Assembly: GCA_003164095.1 (NCBI GenBank) | Contig: PLRX01000089.1 | Coordinates: 1 to 64,000, forward strand | Direction of reading: 5' to 3' | Source of the DNA: Acidimicrobiaceae bacterium | GTDB taxonomy: Bacteria > Actinomycetota > Acidimicrobiia > Acidimicrobiales > RAAP-2 | DNA: 64,000 nt | Part shown: positions 44,579 through 54,305 of the stretch, piece after piece | Numbering within the stretch: the first letter of the stretch is position 1 | Layout of the letters: each line of letters opens with the position of its first letter | Notes under the pieces: generated by a model | Databases searched by the model: none | Told to the model about the DNA's origin: nothing | Seen by the model: only the letters and a program-made list of their open reading frames with translations | Made by a program: the position numbers and the translations under genes

Positions 44579-44604
44579 ACGTGCACGTTATTGCACGCGT
44601 GCAA
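44574..44604. promoter_or_regulatory. Tandem TetR operators
   Basis: TGCACACGTGCA (44574-44585) and TGCACGCGTGCA (44592-44603; within the 14-base palindrome TTGCACGCGTGCAA, 44591-44604) are near-identical 12-mers exactly 18 bp apart. They cover the start codon and 5' region of the TetR gene and lie in the divergent space before the GGDEF-EAL gene. Repeated palindromes at this spacing fit two TetR dimers side by side. Confidence 0.65.
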
Positions 44605-44730
44605 GATCCGCCTGCCCGGGGGAATCGGCCCGCCAGGTGCAATGCCTGTTCCGTGGTCATTTGTACACATCGGTCCTAACATCAGTGTTCGGTGCAGGGG
44701 CGGCTCCGCCTCACGGCCGGGGAGGGAGCC

Positions 44731-47700
44731 ATGGGACCCACACCGTCGGTTCCGGCCAGCGTGCGGCGCCCCGAGTCGTCTACCGGGCGGCCCGTCGTCC
44801 TGGTCGTCGACCCACAGCATTCGTTGCTGGACGACCTGGTGGTGGGGATGCTCGAGCGGTCGTCCGGCGTGCTCGACCCACAGTGGCCGGCCCGCACCGC
44901 CCCGGAAGTCCGCACTGTCCGCCACCGCGACGAGGCGCGCCGGACGCTGGAGACCGAGCCGGTGGTGGCAGTCGTCCTGATCCTTCCCGTGGGTGACCAA
45001 CAGGCCCACGAGCGCACGCGCGACCTGCGATCGGTGATCGCAGCGGTGCCGCTGATCGTCGTCCACGACGTTGGGTCCGGGGAACGTGCCGAATTCGTCG
45101 GGCGCGGCGCCGACGACGCCATCACCCGCGGGTCCCTGACCACCGCGCTGGTACCGGCGCTGGTGACGGAACTGCGCCGGCGACGCCGCACGACGCTGGA
45201 GGACCTGGTGGCGGCCCACCTCCTCGTCGACGTGCTGGCCTGGGAGTCGGGCTATGTCCTCCTCGATGCGGACGGGCACGTCGTGGAGAGCGCGCTGCAA
45301 TCGGGTGAGCCGTGGTTCGGGGGACTGACCGGGCTGCGGGCCGCCGACCTGGTCGTGCCCGGTGAAGTCGAGCGGTTCGAGGGCGCGCGGCGACTGGCCC
45401 AGCAGATCCCGTCGGTGGCCCGGACCGTGGTGGTCGAGGTCGTCGCGCCCGGGCCCGGACGCCGCTGGCTCGAGGTCTCGCTGGTGAACGTGTCCACGTT
45501 GTCGCCGCTCGGTGGCGTGGTGGCGACCCACCGGGACGTGTCCGATCAGCGCCGGCCGGCGCCGTTCCTGTCGGGATCGGGCCCGGGACTCCCGGGCACC
45601 CAGGTCATGGAGTGCCTGAGCGAGGGCGTGGTGGTGTTCGGGTCGGACGGGCGGATCACGGCTTGGAACGACGCGGCGTCCCGACTGCTCGGGACCCCGG
45701 TGACCGACGCACTGGCGGCGGACATCCAGGACATCGTCCCCCATCTGCGGCCGCCGACACCGTCGGAGCGCACGGGTGTCCCGGACGTCTGGGTCGACGA
45801 GTTCCGCAGCGTGCTGTCCGACGGCTCCGAGCAGGTGCTGGAACGGCGCTTCACCCGGAGGTGGGGAGAGCAGGGGGCCCTGTGCGAGACGGTGCTGGTG
45901 GTCTCCTCTGCGACCGAGGCCCGAGCCTCCGCCGCCCTCGCCCGGCGGTTCCAGGCCATCCTCGACTCGTCGTCGGAGGCCATCCTGTCGAAGACCACCG
46001 ACGGCATCATCATCACCTGGAACGGCGCCGCGGCCCGGATGTACGGCTACACCGCCGAGGAGGCGGTCGGTCAGCACGTGTCGATGCTGGTGCCGGCCAA
46101 CCGTCGTGCGGAGCTGGCCACGATCATGCACCGGGTCCTGGCGGGGGCCGGGGTCGAGCGGCTCGAGACCGTACGGCGGCGCAAGGACACCTCCGAGGCC
46201 GAGGTGATCCTCAACGTGTCGCCGCTGCACGACGACGACGGCAACGTGGTGGGCGCCATCACGGTCGCCTCCGACATCACCGAGCAGCGGGTGGCGGAGG
46301 CGGAGCGTGAGCTCGCCGAGGTCCACTTCGATGGGATGTTCCGACGGTCGGCCTTCGGGATGGCGTTGGCGGACCTGGTCGGCCGGATCACCGTGGCCAA
46401 TCCTGCACTGTGCGAGATGCTCGGTCACACGGCACGTGAGCTGGTGGGCCACCAGCTCTCGGACTTCGCTGCGGTGGGAGTGGCGACCGCCGACGACGGT
46501 GGACTCCCGTCCGTGCGGGAGGGCACCGACTCCTATAGCGACGAGCGCCGCTATCGCCGGCCTGAGGAGGTGGTCGTGTGGCTCCAGTGCAACGTCACCC
46601 TCATCCGGGGTCCGTCCGACGAGCCCCTGTACCTGATGGTCCAGGCACTCGACATCACGGCACGCAAGCGCATCGAGATGGAGCTCGAACACCGCGTGCT
46701 GCACGACGACCTCACCGGCCTGCCGAACCGTGCGTTGCTGAACGACCGCCTCGACCAGGCCCTGGCCTCCGCCCGTCGATCGGGAGCACAGGTGGGCGTG
46801 GTGTTCCTCGACGTCGACGGCTTCAAGCACGTCAACGATGCCCTCGGCCACGGCACGGGCGACAACCTGCTGGTCGAGCTGGGCCACCGGCTGTGCACCG
46901 CGGTGCGGCCCGACGACACGGTGGCCCGGTTCGGGGGTGACGAGTTCGTCATCCTGTGCGCCGATGTGGACATCGAGGAGACGGAGCAACTGGCCGAGCG
47001 GATCGGGGCCACCATGTCCGAGCGGTTCGACGTCGGAGGCCACGAGGTGGAGGTCCACGCCAGCCTCGGGATCACCGTGAGCGTGCCCGAGAGCACGGTG
47101 CAGTCGATCCTGTCCGAGGCGGACGCCGCAATGTTCCGGGCGAAGGATCTGGGGCGGAACCGTGCAGCCGTGTTCGACGACACCCTCCGCGCCCGCGCCG
47201 TCGAGTTCCTGGACGGCGAGAAGGCCCTGCGCCTCGCCATTGCCCGCCGCGAACTGGTCGCCTACTACCAGCCGATCATCGACCTGGCGTCGGGCCGACC
47301 CATCGGGGTCGAGGCGTTGGTCCGGTGGGTCCGGGAGGACGGCGGAGTCATTGCTCCGGACCAGTTCATCCCCCTGGCCGAGGCGACGGGCCTCATCGTG
47401 CGCCTCGGTGAGCTCGTGTTGCTGGAGTCGGCCGAGACCGTGTCGAAGTGGAACGCGGACGGCGCCGTTGACGGTGGGCTGTGGGTCAGCGTCAACCTGT
47501 CCGCCCGCCAGCTGTCCGAGCCGTCACTCGTGGAGACGGTCCGCCACGCGCTCGAGTCGACCGGGTTGCCAGCGGATCGGCTGCACCTCGAGGTCACCGA
47601 GACGGTGGTGATGGACGACGTGCGCGAGTCGATCGTACGACTCGACGACATCCGCGGCCTGGGCGTTCGACTGTCGATCGACGACTTCGGCACGGGGCAC

Positions 47701-48033
47701 AGCTCGCTCGCCTATCTGAAGCAGCTGCCCGTCGACACGCTGAAGATCGACCGTTCGTTCGTGGACGGGGTGGTCGACGACCCCGACGACCGGACCATCG
47801 TGGAGGCGGTCGTGAGTCTCGGCCGGGCGCTCGGGCTCACCTGTCTGGCTGAAGGGGTGGAGACGCCCGCCCAGCTCGAGGCACTGGTACGGATGGGATG
47901 CCAGCTGGGCCAGGGCTACCACTGGGCCCGGCCGATGCCGGCGGACGAGGCCAGACGGTGGTTCGAGGCCCGGATGCCGACGGTGCATAACGGTGGCGGA
48001 ACGATCGGGCCCTCGGACGTTACAGAGTCGTAA
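44731..48033 (+). CDS. PAS-GGDEF-EAL c-di-GMP turnover protein
   Basis: A 1100-residue cytosolic signalling protein. A receiver-like or degenerate N-terminal domain (about 18-115) is followed by several PAS domains (about 145-240, 285-370, 395-505, 515-640), then GGDEF (about 650-815; FGGDEFV with the inhibitory-site RPDD five residues before) and EAL (about 830-1080; VEALVRW, NLSARQL, IDDFGTG, LKID, AEGVET). All catalytic residues of both domains are present, so it can make and break c-di-GMP. ATG 44731 is preferred, with GGGAGGGA upstream. The TetR operators lie in its upstream region. Confidence 0.9.
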   Translation: MGPTPSVPASVRRPESSTGRPVVLVVDPQHSLLDDLVVGMLERSSGVLDPQWPARTAPEVRTVRHRDEARRTLETEPVVAVVLILPVGDQQAHERTRDLRSVIAAVPLIVVHDVGSGERAEFVGRGADDAITRGSLTTALVPALVTELRRRRRTTLEDLVAAHLLVDVLAWESGYVLLDADGHVVESALQSGEPWFGGLTGLRAADLVVPGEVERFEGARRLAQQIPSVARTVVVEVVAPGPGRRWLEVSLVNVSTLSPLGGVVATHRDVSDQRRPAPFLSGSGPGLPGTQVMECLSEGVVVFGSDGRITAWNDAASRLLGTPVTDALAADIQDIVPHLRPPTPSERTGVPDVWVDEFRSVLSDGSEQVLERRFTRRWGEQGALCETVLVVSSATEARASAALARRFQAILDSSSEAILSKTTDGIIITWNGAAARMYGYTAEEAVGQHVSMLVPANRRAELATIMHRVLAGAGVERLETVRRRKDTSEAEVILNVSPLHDDDGNVVGAITVASDITEQRVAEAERELAEVHFDGMFRRSAFGMALADLVGRITVANPALCEMLGHTARELVGHQLSDFAAVGVATADDGGLPSVREGTDSYSDERRYRRPEEVVVWLQCNVTLIRGPSDEPLYLMVQALDITARKRIEMELEHRVLHDDLTGLPNRALLNDRLDQALASARRSGAQVGVVFLDVDGFKHVNDALGHGTGDNLLVELGHRLCTAVRPDDTVARFGGDEFVILCADVDIEETEQLAERIGATMSERFDVGGHEVEVHASLGITVSVPESTVQSILSEADAAMFRAKDLGRNRAAVFDDTLRARAVEFLDGEKALRLAIARRELVAYYQPIIDLASGRPIGVEALVRWVREDGGVIAPDQFIPLAEATGLIVRLGELVLLESAETVSKWNADGAVDGGLWVSVNLSARQLSEPSLVETVRHALESTGLPADRLHLEVTETVVMDDVRESIVRLDDIRGLGVRLSIDDFGTGHSSLAYLKQLPVDTLKIDRSFVDGVVDDPDDRTIVEAVVSLGRALGLTCLAEGVETPAQLEALVRMGCQLGQGYHWARPMPADEARRWFEARMPTVHNGGGTIGPSDVTES

Positions 48034-48075
48034 CAGCCCCTTCCCCTGATCGGCGGCCTGCGTAACGATTGAACC

Positions 48076-48930
48076 ATGGGATCGCTCGTCCACCTCCACC
48101 CCCACCGGGACACCGGCTCCGGTGCGGTCGGGACCGGGGTGCGCGAGGCCGGCGGGAACGACACGTCCAGCGATGCCGGACCGGTGTGGCTGCTGGGGGC
48201 TGCTGCCGTCCTCGCTCCGGTCGTCGTCGCCATCCTGCTCACACCGTGGCGCGATCGGCTGGCAACGGCAGACGATGCCCTGCTGCTCGTGGTGGTGATC
48301 GTCGCCGTGGCCACCTCGGGCCGTCGGTGGGCCGCCGCGTTGTGCGCCGTCAGCGCCGCGCTGTCGTTCGACTTCTTCCTCACCCGGCCCTACGAGTCGC
48401 TCCGGATCACCCGCAGCAGCGACCTGACGACCGAGGTCCTCCTCCTGGTGGTCGGCCTCCTGGTGGGTGACCTGGCTGCTCGTGGCCGGCACCACCGGAC
48501 CTCGGCCCGTGAGGGACGCGACCACCTCGCCGCGCTGCACGCCGTCACCGAGCTGGCCGCGGCCGGTGGGGAGCCTGAGGACGTGGCCCGTCTGGTCGAC
48601 GTCGAGCTCCGGCGTTTGCTGACCCTCCGCAGCTGTACCTACGCCACGGGCGACGGAGGCCTGGCCGCCCGACTGCGGCCCAGCGGTGAGGTCCGGGTGG
48701 GTGCCGTGGTCTGGAACACCCAGGACCTCGGGCTGCCACATCGTGGGGTCGACCTGCCGGTGCGCTCCGGCGGCGAGGTGGTCGGCCACTTCCTGCTGGT
48801 GCCCGAGCCCGGGGTGCCGGTGGGCCAGGACGTGCTGCTGGTGGCTGTGTCCCTCGCCGACCAGGTCGGCGCGGCCGTGGCCGCGGCGCACGTACCCGAC
48901 GTGGACGGCACCGTGACCATCAGGCGCTGA
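48076..48930 (+). CDS. DUF4118 (KdpD-like) sensor without kinase domain
   Basis: A 284-residue membrane protein. About four helices in residues 35-145 form the DUF4118 domain of KdpD-type sensors (FDFFLTRPYESLRITRSSDL is characteristic), followed by a GAF-like cytosolic domain (about 160-275). The histidine kinase core is absent and the gene ends normally. It begins 42 bp after the GGDEF-EAL gene and may be its sensory partner. Confidence 0.75.
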   Translation: MGSLVHLHPHRDTGSGAVGTGVREAGGNDTSSDAGPVWLLGAAAVLAPVVVAILLTPWRDRLATADDALLLVVVIVAVATSGRRWAAALCAVSAALSFDFFLTRPYESLRITRSSDLTTEVLLLVVGLLVGDLAARGRHHRTSAREGRDHLAALHAVTELAAAGGEPEDVARLVDVELRRLLTLRSCTYATGDGGLAARLRPSGEVRVGAVVWNTQDLGLPHRGVDLPVRSGGEVVGHFLLVPEPGVPVGQDVLLVAVSLADQVGAAVAAAHVPDVDGTVTIRR

Positions 48931-49162
48931 CGGAGGCCCGTAGGGGCCGGGTGCCGATTGACACACTCCCGCTACCGGCGGTTCCGGTTCACACAATGCA
49001 TGCACGCCTGCAATCCTCCGGAAACGAAGGCCACGTACGGTCGTTGCCACGAGGTGTACGACACCGTGCGCCCTCGACCCGAGGGGACCGGTCAGGGGCG
49101 GGCCCGACCGGCGCCTCCGGGGCCGACTCGACGGGCGGTACGGGAGGGCGAAGGACCGAGCC

Positions 49163-50692
49163 ATGGCCGCAGACCCAGAGGATGAGGGCAGGCCGTTCGA
49201 CGACGATCTCGGACCGCTGGCCGTGCTCGCCCGGGAGGGTTCGCTGATCGACCCGGGGGGCCACGCGCCGGCCACTCCGCACGTCATCGTCCTGTTCGGC
49301 GCCACGGGTGACCTGGCCAAACGGAAGCTCCTGCCCGGCCTGTTCCATCTGTCTCGCGCCGGGATGCTGCCCGACTGCCACATCGTGGCCACCTCGCTCG
49401 ACGCTCTCGACGAGGGTGAGTACCACGACATCGCCAGATCGGCCTGTGACGAGTTCGCCCGGGGCCTCATCACGAACGAGCACTGGGGCGAGTTCGAACG
49501 ACGCATCACGTATGTGTCCGGGCACCACGGTGTGCACGGCCTGGCCGACACGGTCCGGACTCTGGAGGCCACCTTCGACACCGAGCCCCGGCGGCTCCAC
49601 TACCTGAGCATCCCGCCCCATGCCGCCGATGCGGTCGTCCGTACCCTCGGCGAGGCGGGGCTCACCGACCGGGCCCGCGTCATCATGGAGAAGCCCTTCG
49701 GGACGGACCTCCACAGTGCCCGCCAGCTGAACTCCCTCGTCCGCGAGGTCTTCGACGACGACCAGGTCTTCCGCATCGATCACTTCCTTGGCAAGGAGGC
49801 GGCCCAGAACATCCTGGCGTTCCGCTTCGCCAACGGTCTGTTCGAGCCGATCTGGAACCGGCAGCACATCGACCACGTCCAGATCGACGTGCCGGAGACG
49901 CTCGGCGTCGAGTCGCGCTCTGCCTTCTACGAGCAGACCGGGGCCTACCGGGACATGGTGGTCACCCACCTCCTGCAGGTCCTGGCCTTCGTGGCCATGG
50001 AGCCACCGACCGAGCTCGAGCCGCGGTCGATCAACGAGGAGAAAAACAAGGTCTTCCGCTCACTCCGGCCGATCGACCCCGGCAACGTCGTCCGGGGCCA
50101 GTACGAGGGGTACACGCACGCAGACGGGGTGGCCCCTGACTCCGACACGGAGACCTTCATCGCCCTGCGCTGCGAGATCGACAACTGGCGGTGGGCCGGG
50201 GTCCCGTTCTTCCTGCGGACCGGCAAGCACCTGGCGGAGGGCGCCCGGATCGTGTCGATCGCCTTCCGTGAGCCGCCGAAGTCGATGTTTCCCGCAGGCT
50301 CGGGCGTGGGGACCCAGGGGCCCGACCACCTGACCTTCGACCTGGCCGACGCGTCCAAGCTCTCGCTCTCGTTCTACGGCAAACGGCCCGGTCCGGGAAT
50401 GAAGCTCGACAAGCTCAGCCTGCAGTTCGCGCTGCACGAGACCGAGGAGTCCGACAACGTCCTCGAGGCCTACGAACGCCTCATCCACGACTCGATGGCC
50501 GGTGACCAGACCCTCTTCACCAACGCGGAGGGGATCGAGCGCCTGTGGGAGGTGTCCCAGCCACTGCTCGAGCACCCGCCGGAGGTACAGCTCTACCGCG
50601 TCGGGTCGTGGGGCCCGCCGGCCATGCGCGAGCTGATCGCCCCCCGCTCGTGGCGGCTGCCGTTCGAGCGGGGATGGCGTCAGAAGCGGTGA
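49163..50692 (+). CDS. zwf: Glucose-6-phosphate 1-dehydrogenase
   Basis: A 509-residue enzyme converting glucose 6-phosphate and NAD(P)+ to 6-phosphogluconolactone, first step of the oxidative pentose phosphate pathway. The dinucleotide motif is FGATGDLAKRKLLPGL (about 45-60), the substrate site is RIDHFLGKE near residue 195, and EKPFG is conserved. Full length with a short N-terminal extension. It starts 232 bp after the previous gene and precedes a potassium-channel gene by 39 bp. Confidence 0.97.
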   Translation: MAADPEDEGRPFDDDLGPLAVLAREGSLIDPGGHAPATPHVIVLFGATGDLAKRKLLPGLFHLSRAGMLPDCHIVATSLDALDEGEYHDIARSACDEFARGLITNEHWGEFERRITYVSGHHGVHGLADTVRTLEATFDTEPRRLHYLSIPPHAADAVVRTLGEAGLTDRARVIMEKPFGTDLHSARQLNSLVREVFDDDQVFRIDHFLGKEAAQNILAFRFANGLFEPIWNRQHIDHVQIDVPETLGVESRSAFYEQTGAYRDMVVTHLLQVLAFVAMEPPTELEPRSINEEKNKVFRSLRPIDPGNVVRGQYEGYTHADGVAPDSDTETFIALRCEIDNWRWAGVPFFLRTGKHLAEGARIVSIAFREPPKSMFPAGSGVGTQGPDHLTFDLADASKLSLSFYGKRPGPGMKLDKLSLQFALHETEESDNVLEAYERLIHDSMAGDQTLFTNAEGIERLWEVSQPLLEHPPEVQLYRVGSWGPPAMRELIAPRSWRLPFERGWRQKR

Positions 50693-50731
50693 CGCTCCGG
50701 GGGAAGGGACCGGCCCCGGGCGAGGACGACC

Positions 50732-52512
50732 GTGTCTGACGGGACCTGGGGCAGCGACGGCCAGGTCATCGTGTGCGGGCTCCACGGCGTGGGACTGCGC
50801 ACGGTCGAGCAGCTCCACCAGAGCCGTGTGCCGGTCGTGGTGGTCGATGACGCGCCGGACCCCCGACTGGCTGATGTGGTGGAGGGATGGGGTGTGCCGC
50901 CCATCCGGCGGAGTGCCCGGATGGGCGACGGGTTGGCGGGGGCCGGCCTCGACAAGGCCCAGGCGGTCATCTGCGTCGAGTCCGACGAGCTGGCCACCCT
51001 CGAGATCGCCATGCGCGTGCGCGAGGCGCGTCCGGACGTCCGTCTGGTGGTCCTGATGGCCAACCCGTCCGTGGGTCGGGCTCTCGAGCGCATCCTCGGG
51101 TCCGGGATCATCCTGGACCCGGCAGCACTCGCGGCACCCTCGTTCGTGGAGGTGTGCCTCCACCGCCCCTCGCACCGTCTCGAGCTCGGGGGCGAGCGGT
51201 TCGTGGTGGCCGAGGTGGCCGCTGGCGAGGACGAGGCGGCGGGCCGGACGTTCCGCAGCCGGTTCGGGCACCTGGCGCCCGTGGCCGTCGTGCCGGCGGA
51301 CGGCAGCGGCATCGTGTGCTGTCCCGGCCGTGACCACCCGGTGGCCGTGGGGGACCGGGTGACGGTCCTCGCTACCACCGCCGACCTGGACCGGGCGGGG
51401 GTCGACGTCGGCGAGGGCGACGGTCCGGCCGGCACGAGGATCCCTGTGGTCGAACGGGCCAGGCGCCGGTTGAACGCCCTCCGGGAGTCCAACGGCTGGG
51501 GCCTCACCGTGGTGGCGGTCGCTGTCTTCGTCCTCCTCGTCGTGGCATCGGCCGTCATCCGCGTCGGCTACGTGGTCCACGGGCCTCCGGGGCACCTGAG
51601 CACGCTGGAGTCGGTGTACTTCACGGTGGAGACTGTGGCCACTGTCGGCTACGGGGACTTCAACTTCTCGGGTCAGTCCCCCTGGTTCGTGGTCTTCGGG
51701 ATCGTCCTCATCGTGCTCGGGGTCGCATTGGTCTCGACGGTGTTCGCACTGTTCACGAACTTCCTCGTGAGCCGGCGCATCGACCAGTCGCTCGGTAGGG
51801 GCAAGGTGCCCGGCATGACCGGGCACGTGGTCGTGTGGGTCTCGGTGCGGTCGGCGTGCGGGTGGTGGAGGGTCTGGTGGCCGAGGGGCGCAAGGTGGTT
51901 GTCGTCGAACGCGATGCCGGCAACCGCTACCTCGACCGGGCGAGGGCGCTCGACGTTCCCGTGGTGATCGCCGACGCCACGCAGCGCCAGACGCACGCCA
52001 CCGTCAACCTGGCCGATGCCTCGGCCGTGGCCATCCTGACCAGTGCCGACCTCACCAACATCGAGACAGGGCTGGCGGTGCGCGAGTCACTGGGCGACCG
52101 GTGGGACGAGGTGCCGGTCGTGCTGAGGGTGTTCGACCGCGACTTGGCCAGGATGATGGAGCGGAACTTCGGGTTCCGCCACGTGCGGTCGACGTCGGCC
52201 CTGGCCGCTCCATGGTTCGTCGGAGCGGCCCTCGGTCTCGACGTGTTGGAGACCTTCTTCGTGGACCAACAGCCGTTCCTCGTGGGCCGGCTGGCCATCG
52301 TCCCGGGCGGGGGGCTCCAGGGCCTGGCCATGCAGGACCTGTCGGCCCGGACCAGGGTGGTGGCATTGGCCCGGGCGGCCACGGGCGGGACGCTCGAACA
52401 CCCACCCCGCCGGGGGACCCGTTTCCAGGGGGGTGACCGGGCCTATCTCCTCGGTCCCTACGACGAACTCCTCGACGTGCTCCGTCGGGACCAGCGGCCG
52501 TCGAGTTCCTGA
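50732..52512 (+). pseudogene. RCK-type potassium channel protein, one-base frameshift
   Basis: Residues 1-250 form a first TrkA-N/RCK-like NAD-binding module, about 255-360 a two-helix ion channel with selectivity filter TVGYGDF, and about 365-590 a second TrkA-N module. The second module (GLGAVGVRVVEGLVAEGRKVVVVERD) is out of frame with the channel: the break lies near the G run 51837-51839, where one extra base would join VVV to GLGAVG. With the base restored the protein is about 593 residues. Sequencing error or a real truncation after the channel cannot be told apart here. It begins with GTG at 50732. Confidence 0.75.
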
Positions 52513-52671
52513 GCCATCACCCGACGTTCGCCCTCGCAGGTGTGACGCGGGACCGGATCGGACGATGGGGAGGATGATCGGGCATGATCGGTGCGACGCC
52601 GCGAGCCGGACCGGCGGACCGTCAGGGCAATCAGGACAATCAGGACGAACTGAGTGAGGTGGGGGGAACGC

Positions 52672-53934
52672 ATGATGCGCAAGCTCGTGACCGCTGCTGT
52701 CGCCGTGGCGGCGGCAACATCTGTCCTCGTCGGTGTAGCCGGCGTGGCGTCGGCCGCCCCGGCTCCAATGCAACTGGTCATCGGGCAGTCCCAGGCATTC
52801 GCCATCCTCGGGGCGTCGTGCGGCGGCATCCAGGAAGCCGTGACGACGAACGGCTTCGGCCCGTCCACCGGCTACCCGACGGGCGTGGTCCAGATGAAGA
52901 CTTCGTGCGGAGGCAGCGGCAAGGGCGGTGGCTACCACTCGACGACCTACACGGCGACGGCCGACGTGGTCTGGGACTTGACCGCGGCGGTCGTATCGAC
53001 ATCGGCGCCGGCCACCGGCGCCGTCACCGACCCGTCGTACAGCGCGTTCGACACAAGTGGCAACGAGGTCTACAACTCGGGGACCTCGGCGTTCCTGCTC
53101 CTGGCGCCGACCTACGTTCCGGTGCCACGGGTCACGGGTGACTCGGTCACCGTGGGCCCTGCCGCCGGTGGGACGTCGGTGACGATCACGGGCACCGGGT
53201 TCACCGCGGCCACGGCCGTGTCCTTCGGAGGCGTGCCGGCGGCGAGCTTCACCATCACCTCCGACACCTCGATCACGGCCGTATCGCCCGGCGCTGCGGC
53301 CGGAACGGTCGACGTGACCGTCACCTCGGCCGGAGGCACCGACCAGACCGGACCGTTTGACCTGTTCTCGTTCGTGGCCGCGCCGACGGTCACCTCACTG
53401 AGCCCGTCCTCGGGGCCGCTCAACGGAGGGAACCTGATCGTCGTCTCGGGCACCGGCCTGGCGGCGGTCACATCGGTCGACATCGGAGGGTCGTACGCCG
53501 CGGTCGAAGCGCAGGACGACACCTCGATCACCGTGATCGCTCCAGCGGGCGAATCCGTCGACAACTCCTCACTGCGGGTCACGTCCGTTGGGGGAACGGC
53601 TTCCGCCGCGTACGCCTACACCGCACCGGACCTGTGCGGCACGGGCTGCGTGTTCACGAGTCCCGCAACCGCGTCGGCCTTCGCGAATGTCCCATTCAGC
53701 TTCACCGTGTCGGCGAGCGGCTATGTCATCCCGTCCTTCACGGAGAAGGGCAAGCTGCCGAAGGGCGTCACCTTCGTCGAGAACTACGACGGCTCCGCCA
53801 CCCTGTCGGGTACGCCGGTCGTCGTCGGGCGACGGGCCCCCGCCGGCACCTATCGGGCCAAGGTCACGGCCACGTTCGCGTACGGCACGGCGGTCAAACG
53901 GATCATCCAACAAGTGGTCCTGACGGTCAGCTGA
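52672..53934 (+). CDS. Secreted IPT/TIG-domain protein
   Basis: A 420-residue exported protein with a clear Sec signal peptide (hydrophobic core about 5-30, ending ASAAPA). Mature part: an N-terminal domain (about 35-150) of unknown type with two cysteines, two IPT/TIG immunoglobulin-like domains (about 150-235 and 240-325) and a C-terminal Ig-like domain (about 335-420). Such proteins are cell-surface or extracellular structural or binding proteins. ATG at 52672 or 52675; GGGGGGAA precedes. Confidence 0.8.
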   Translation: MMRKLVTAAVAVAAATSVLVGVAGVASAAPAPMQLVIGQSQAFAILGASCGGIQEAVTTNGFGPSTGYPTGVVQMKTSCGGSGKGGGYHSTTYTATADVVWDLTAAVVSTSAPATGAVTDPSYSAFDTSGNEVYNSGTSAFLLLAPTYVPVPRVTGDSVTVGPAAGGTSVTITGTGFTAATAVSFGGVPAASFTITSDTSITAVSPGAAAGTVDVTVTSAGGTDQTGPFDLFSFVAAPTVTSLSPSSGPLNGGNLIVVSGTGLAAVTSVDIGGSYAAVEAQDDTSITVIAPAGESVDNSSLRVTSVGGTASAAYAYTAPDLCGTGCVFTSPATASAFANVPFSFTVSASGYVIPSFTEKGKLPKGVTFVENYDGSATLSGTPVVVGRRAPAGTYRAKVTATFAYGTAVKRIIQQVVLTVS

Positions 53935-54000
53935 TCGGCCGCACCTGGTCGACAGTCGGCTCGGCCCGGTGTCCGCGAACTAGTCCGGGACGCCCGGCAG

Positions 54001-54016
54001 GTACCCTGAGGGGTAC
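54001..54016. promoter_or_regulatory. CsoR/CstR operator 1 (own promoter)
   Basis: GTACCCTGAGGGGTAC is an inverted repeat (GTACCC / GGGTAC) of the TACCC-N4-GGGTA type bound by CsoR-family proteins. It ends 20 nt before the regulator start, implying autoregulation. Near-identical sites occur at 56065 and 58306. Confidence 0.75.
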
Positions 54017-54035
54017 ACGATCCGGAGGTAGACCC

Positions 54036-54305
54036 GTGGAATTGCCCGATGAGGTCGTCGACGACCTGCGCAAGCGGCTGCGGCGCGCCGGCGGTCAGGT
54101 CCAGGCCGTCGAGAAGATGCTGGCAGAGGGTCGCGAGTGCCGCGACATCGTCACCCAGCTGAGCGCGGCGATCAACGCGCTCGAGCAGACCGGCTTCCGC
54201 CTGATCGCGTCAGGCCTCACCTACTGCATCGAGCACCCGGACGAGGCCGCCGCCTCGGGCTACCCGCTGGACGAGGTGCAACGCCTCTTTACGAAGCTGG
54301 CCTGA
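54036..54305 (+). CDS. cstR: CsoR-family repressor, CstR-like persulfide sensor
   Basis: An 89-residue all-helical repressor of the CsoR/RcnR family: LRKRLRRAGGQVQAVEKML, with Cys35 in RECRDIV and Cys64 in LTYCIEH. Copper-sensing CsoR has a His four residues before the second Cys; here that position is Gly60, so the C-H-C copper site is broken while both cysteines remain, as in the persulfide sensor CstR. The neighbouring sulfur genes agree. GTG 54036 has GGAGGT in place. Its 3' end overlaps the convergent reductase gene by 17 bases. Confidence 0.85.
   Translation: MELPDEVVDDLRKRLRRAGGQVQAVEKMLAEGRECRDIVTQLSAAINALEQTGFRLIASGLTYCIEHPDEAAASGYPLDEVQRLFTKLA

Noticed and set aside
44404-47058. 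884-codon minus-strand frame opposite the GGDEF-EAL gene
   Set aside because: Mirror of a gene with clear catalytic motifs; long antisense frames are expected at this GC content.
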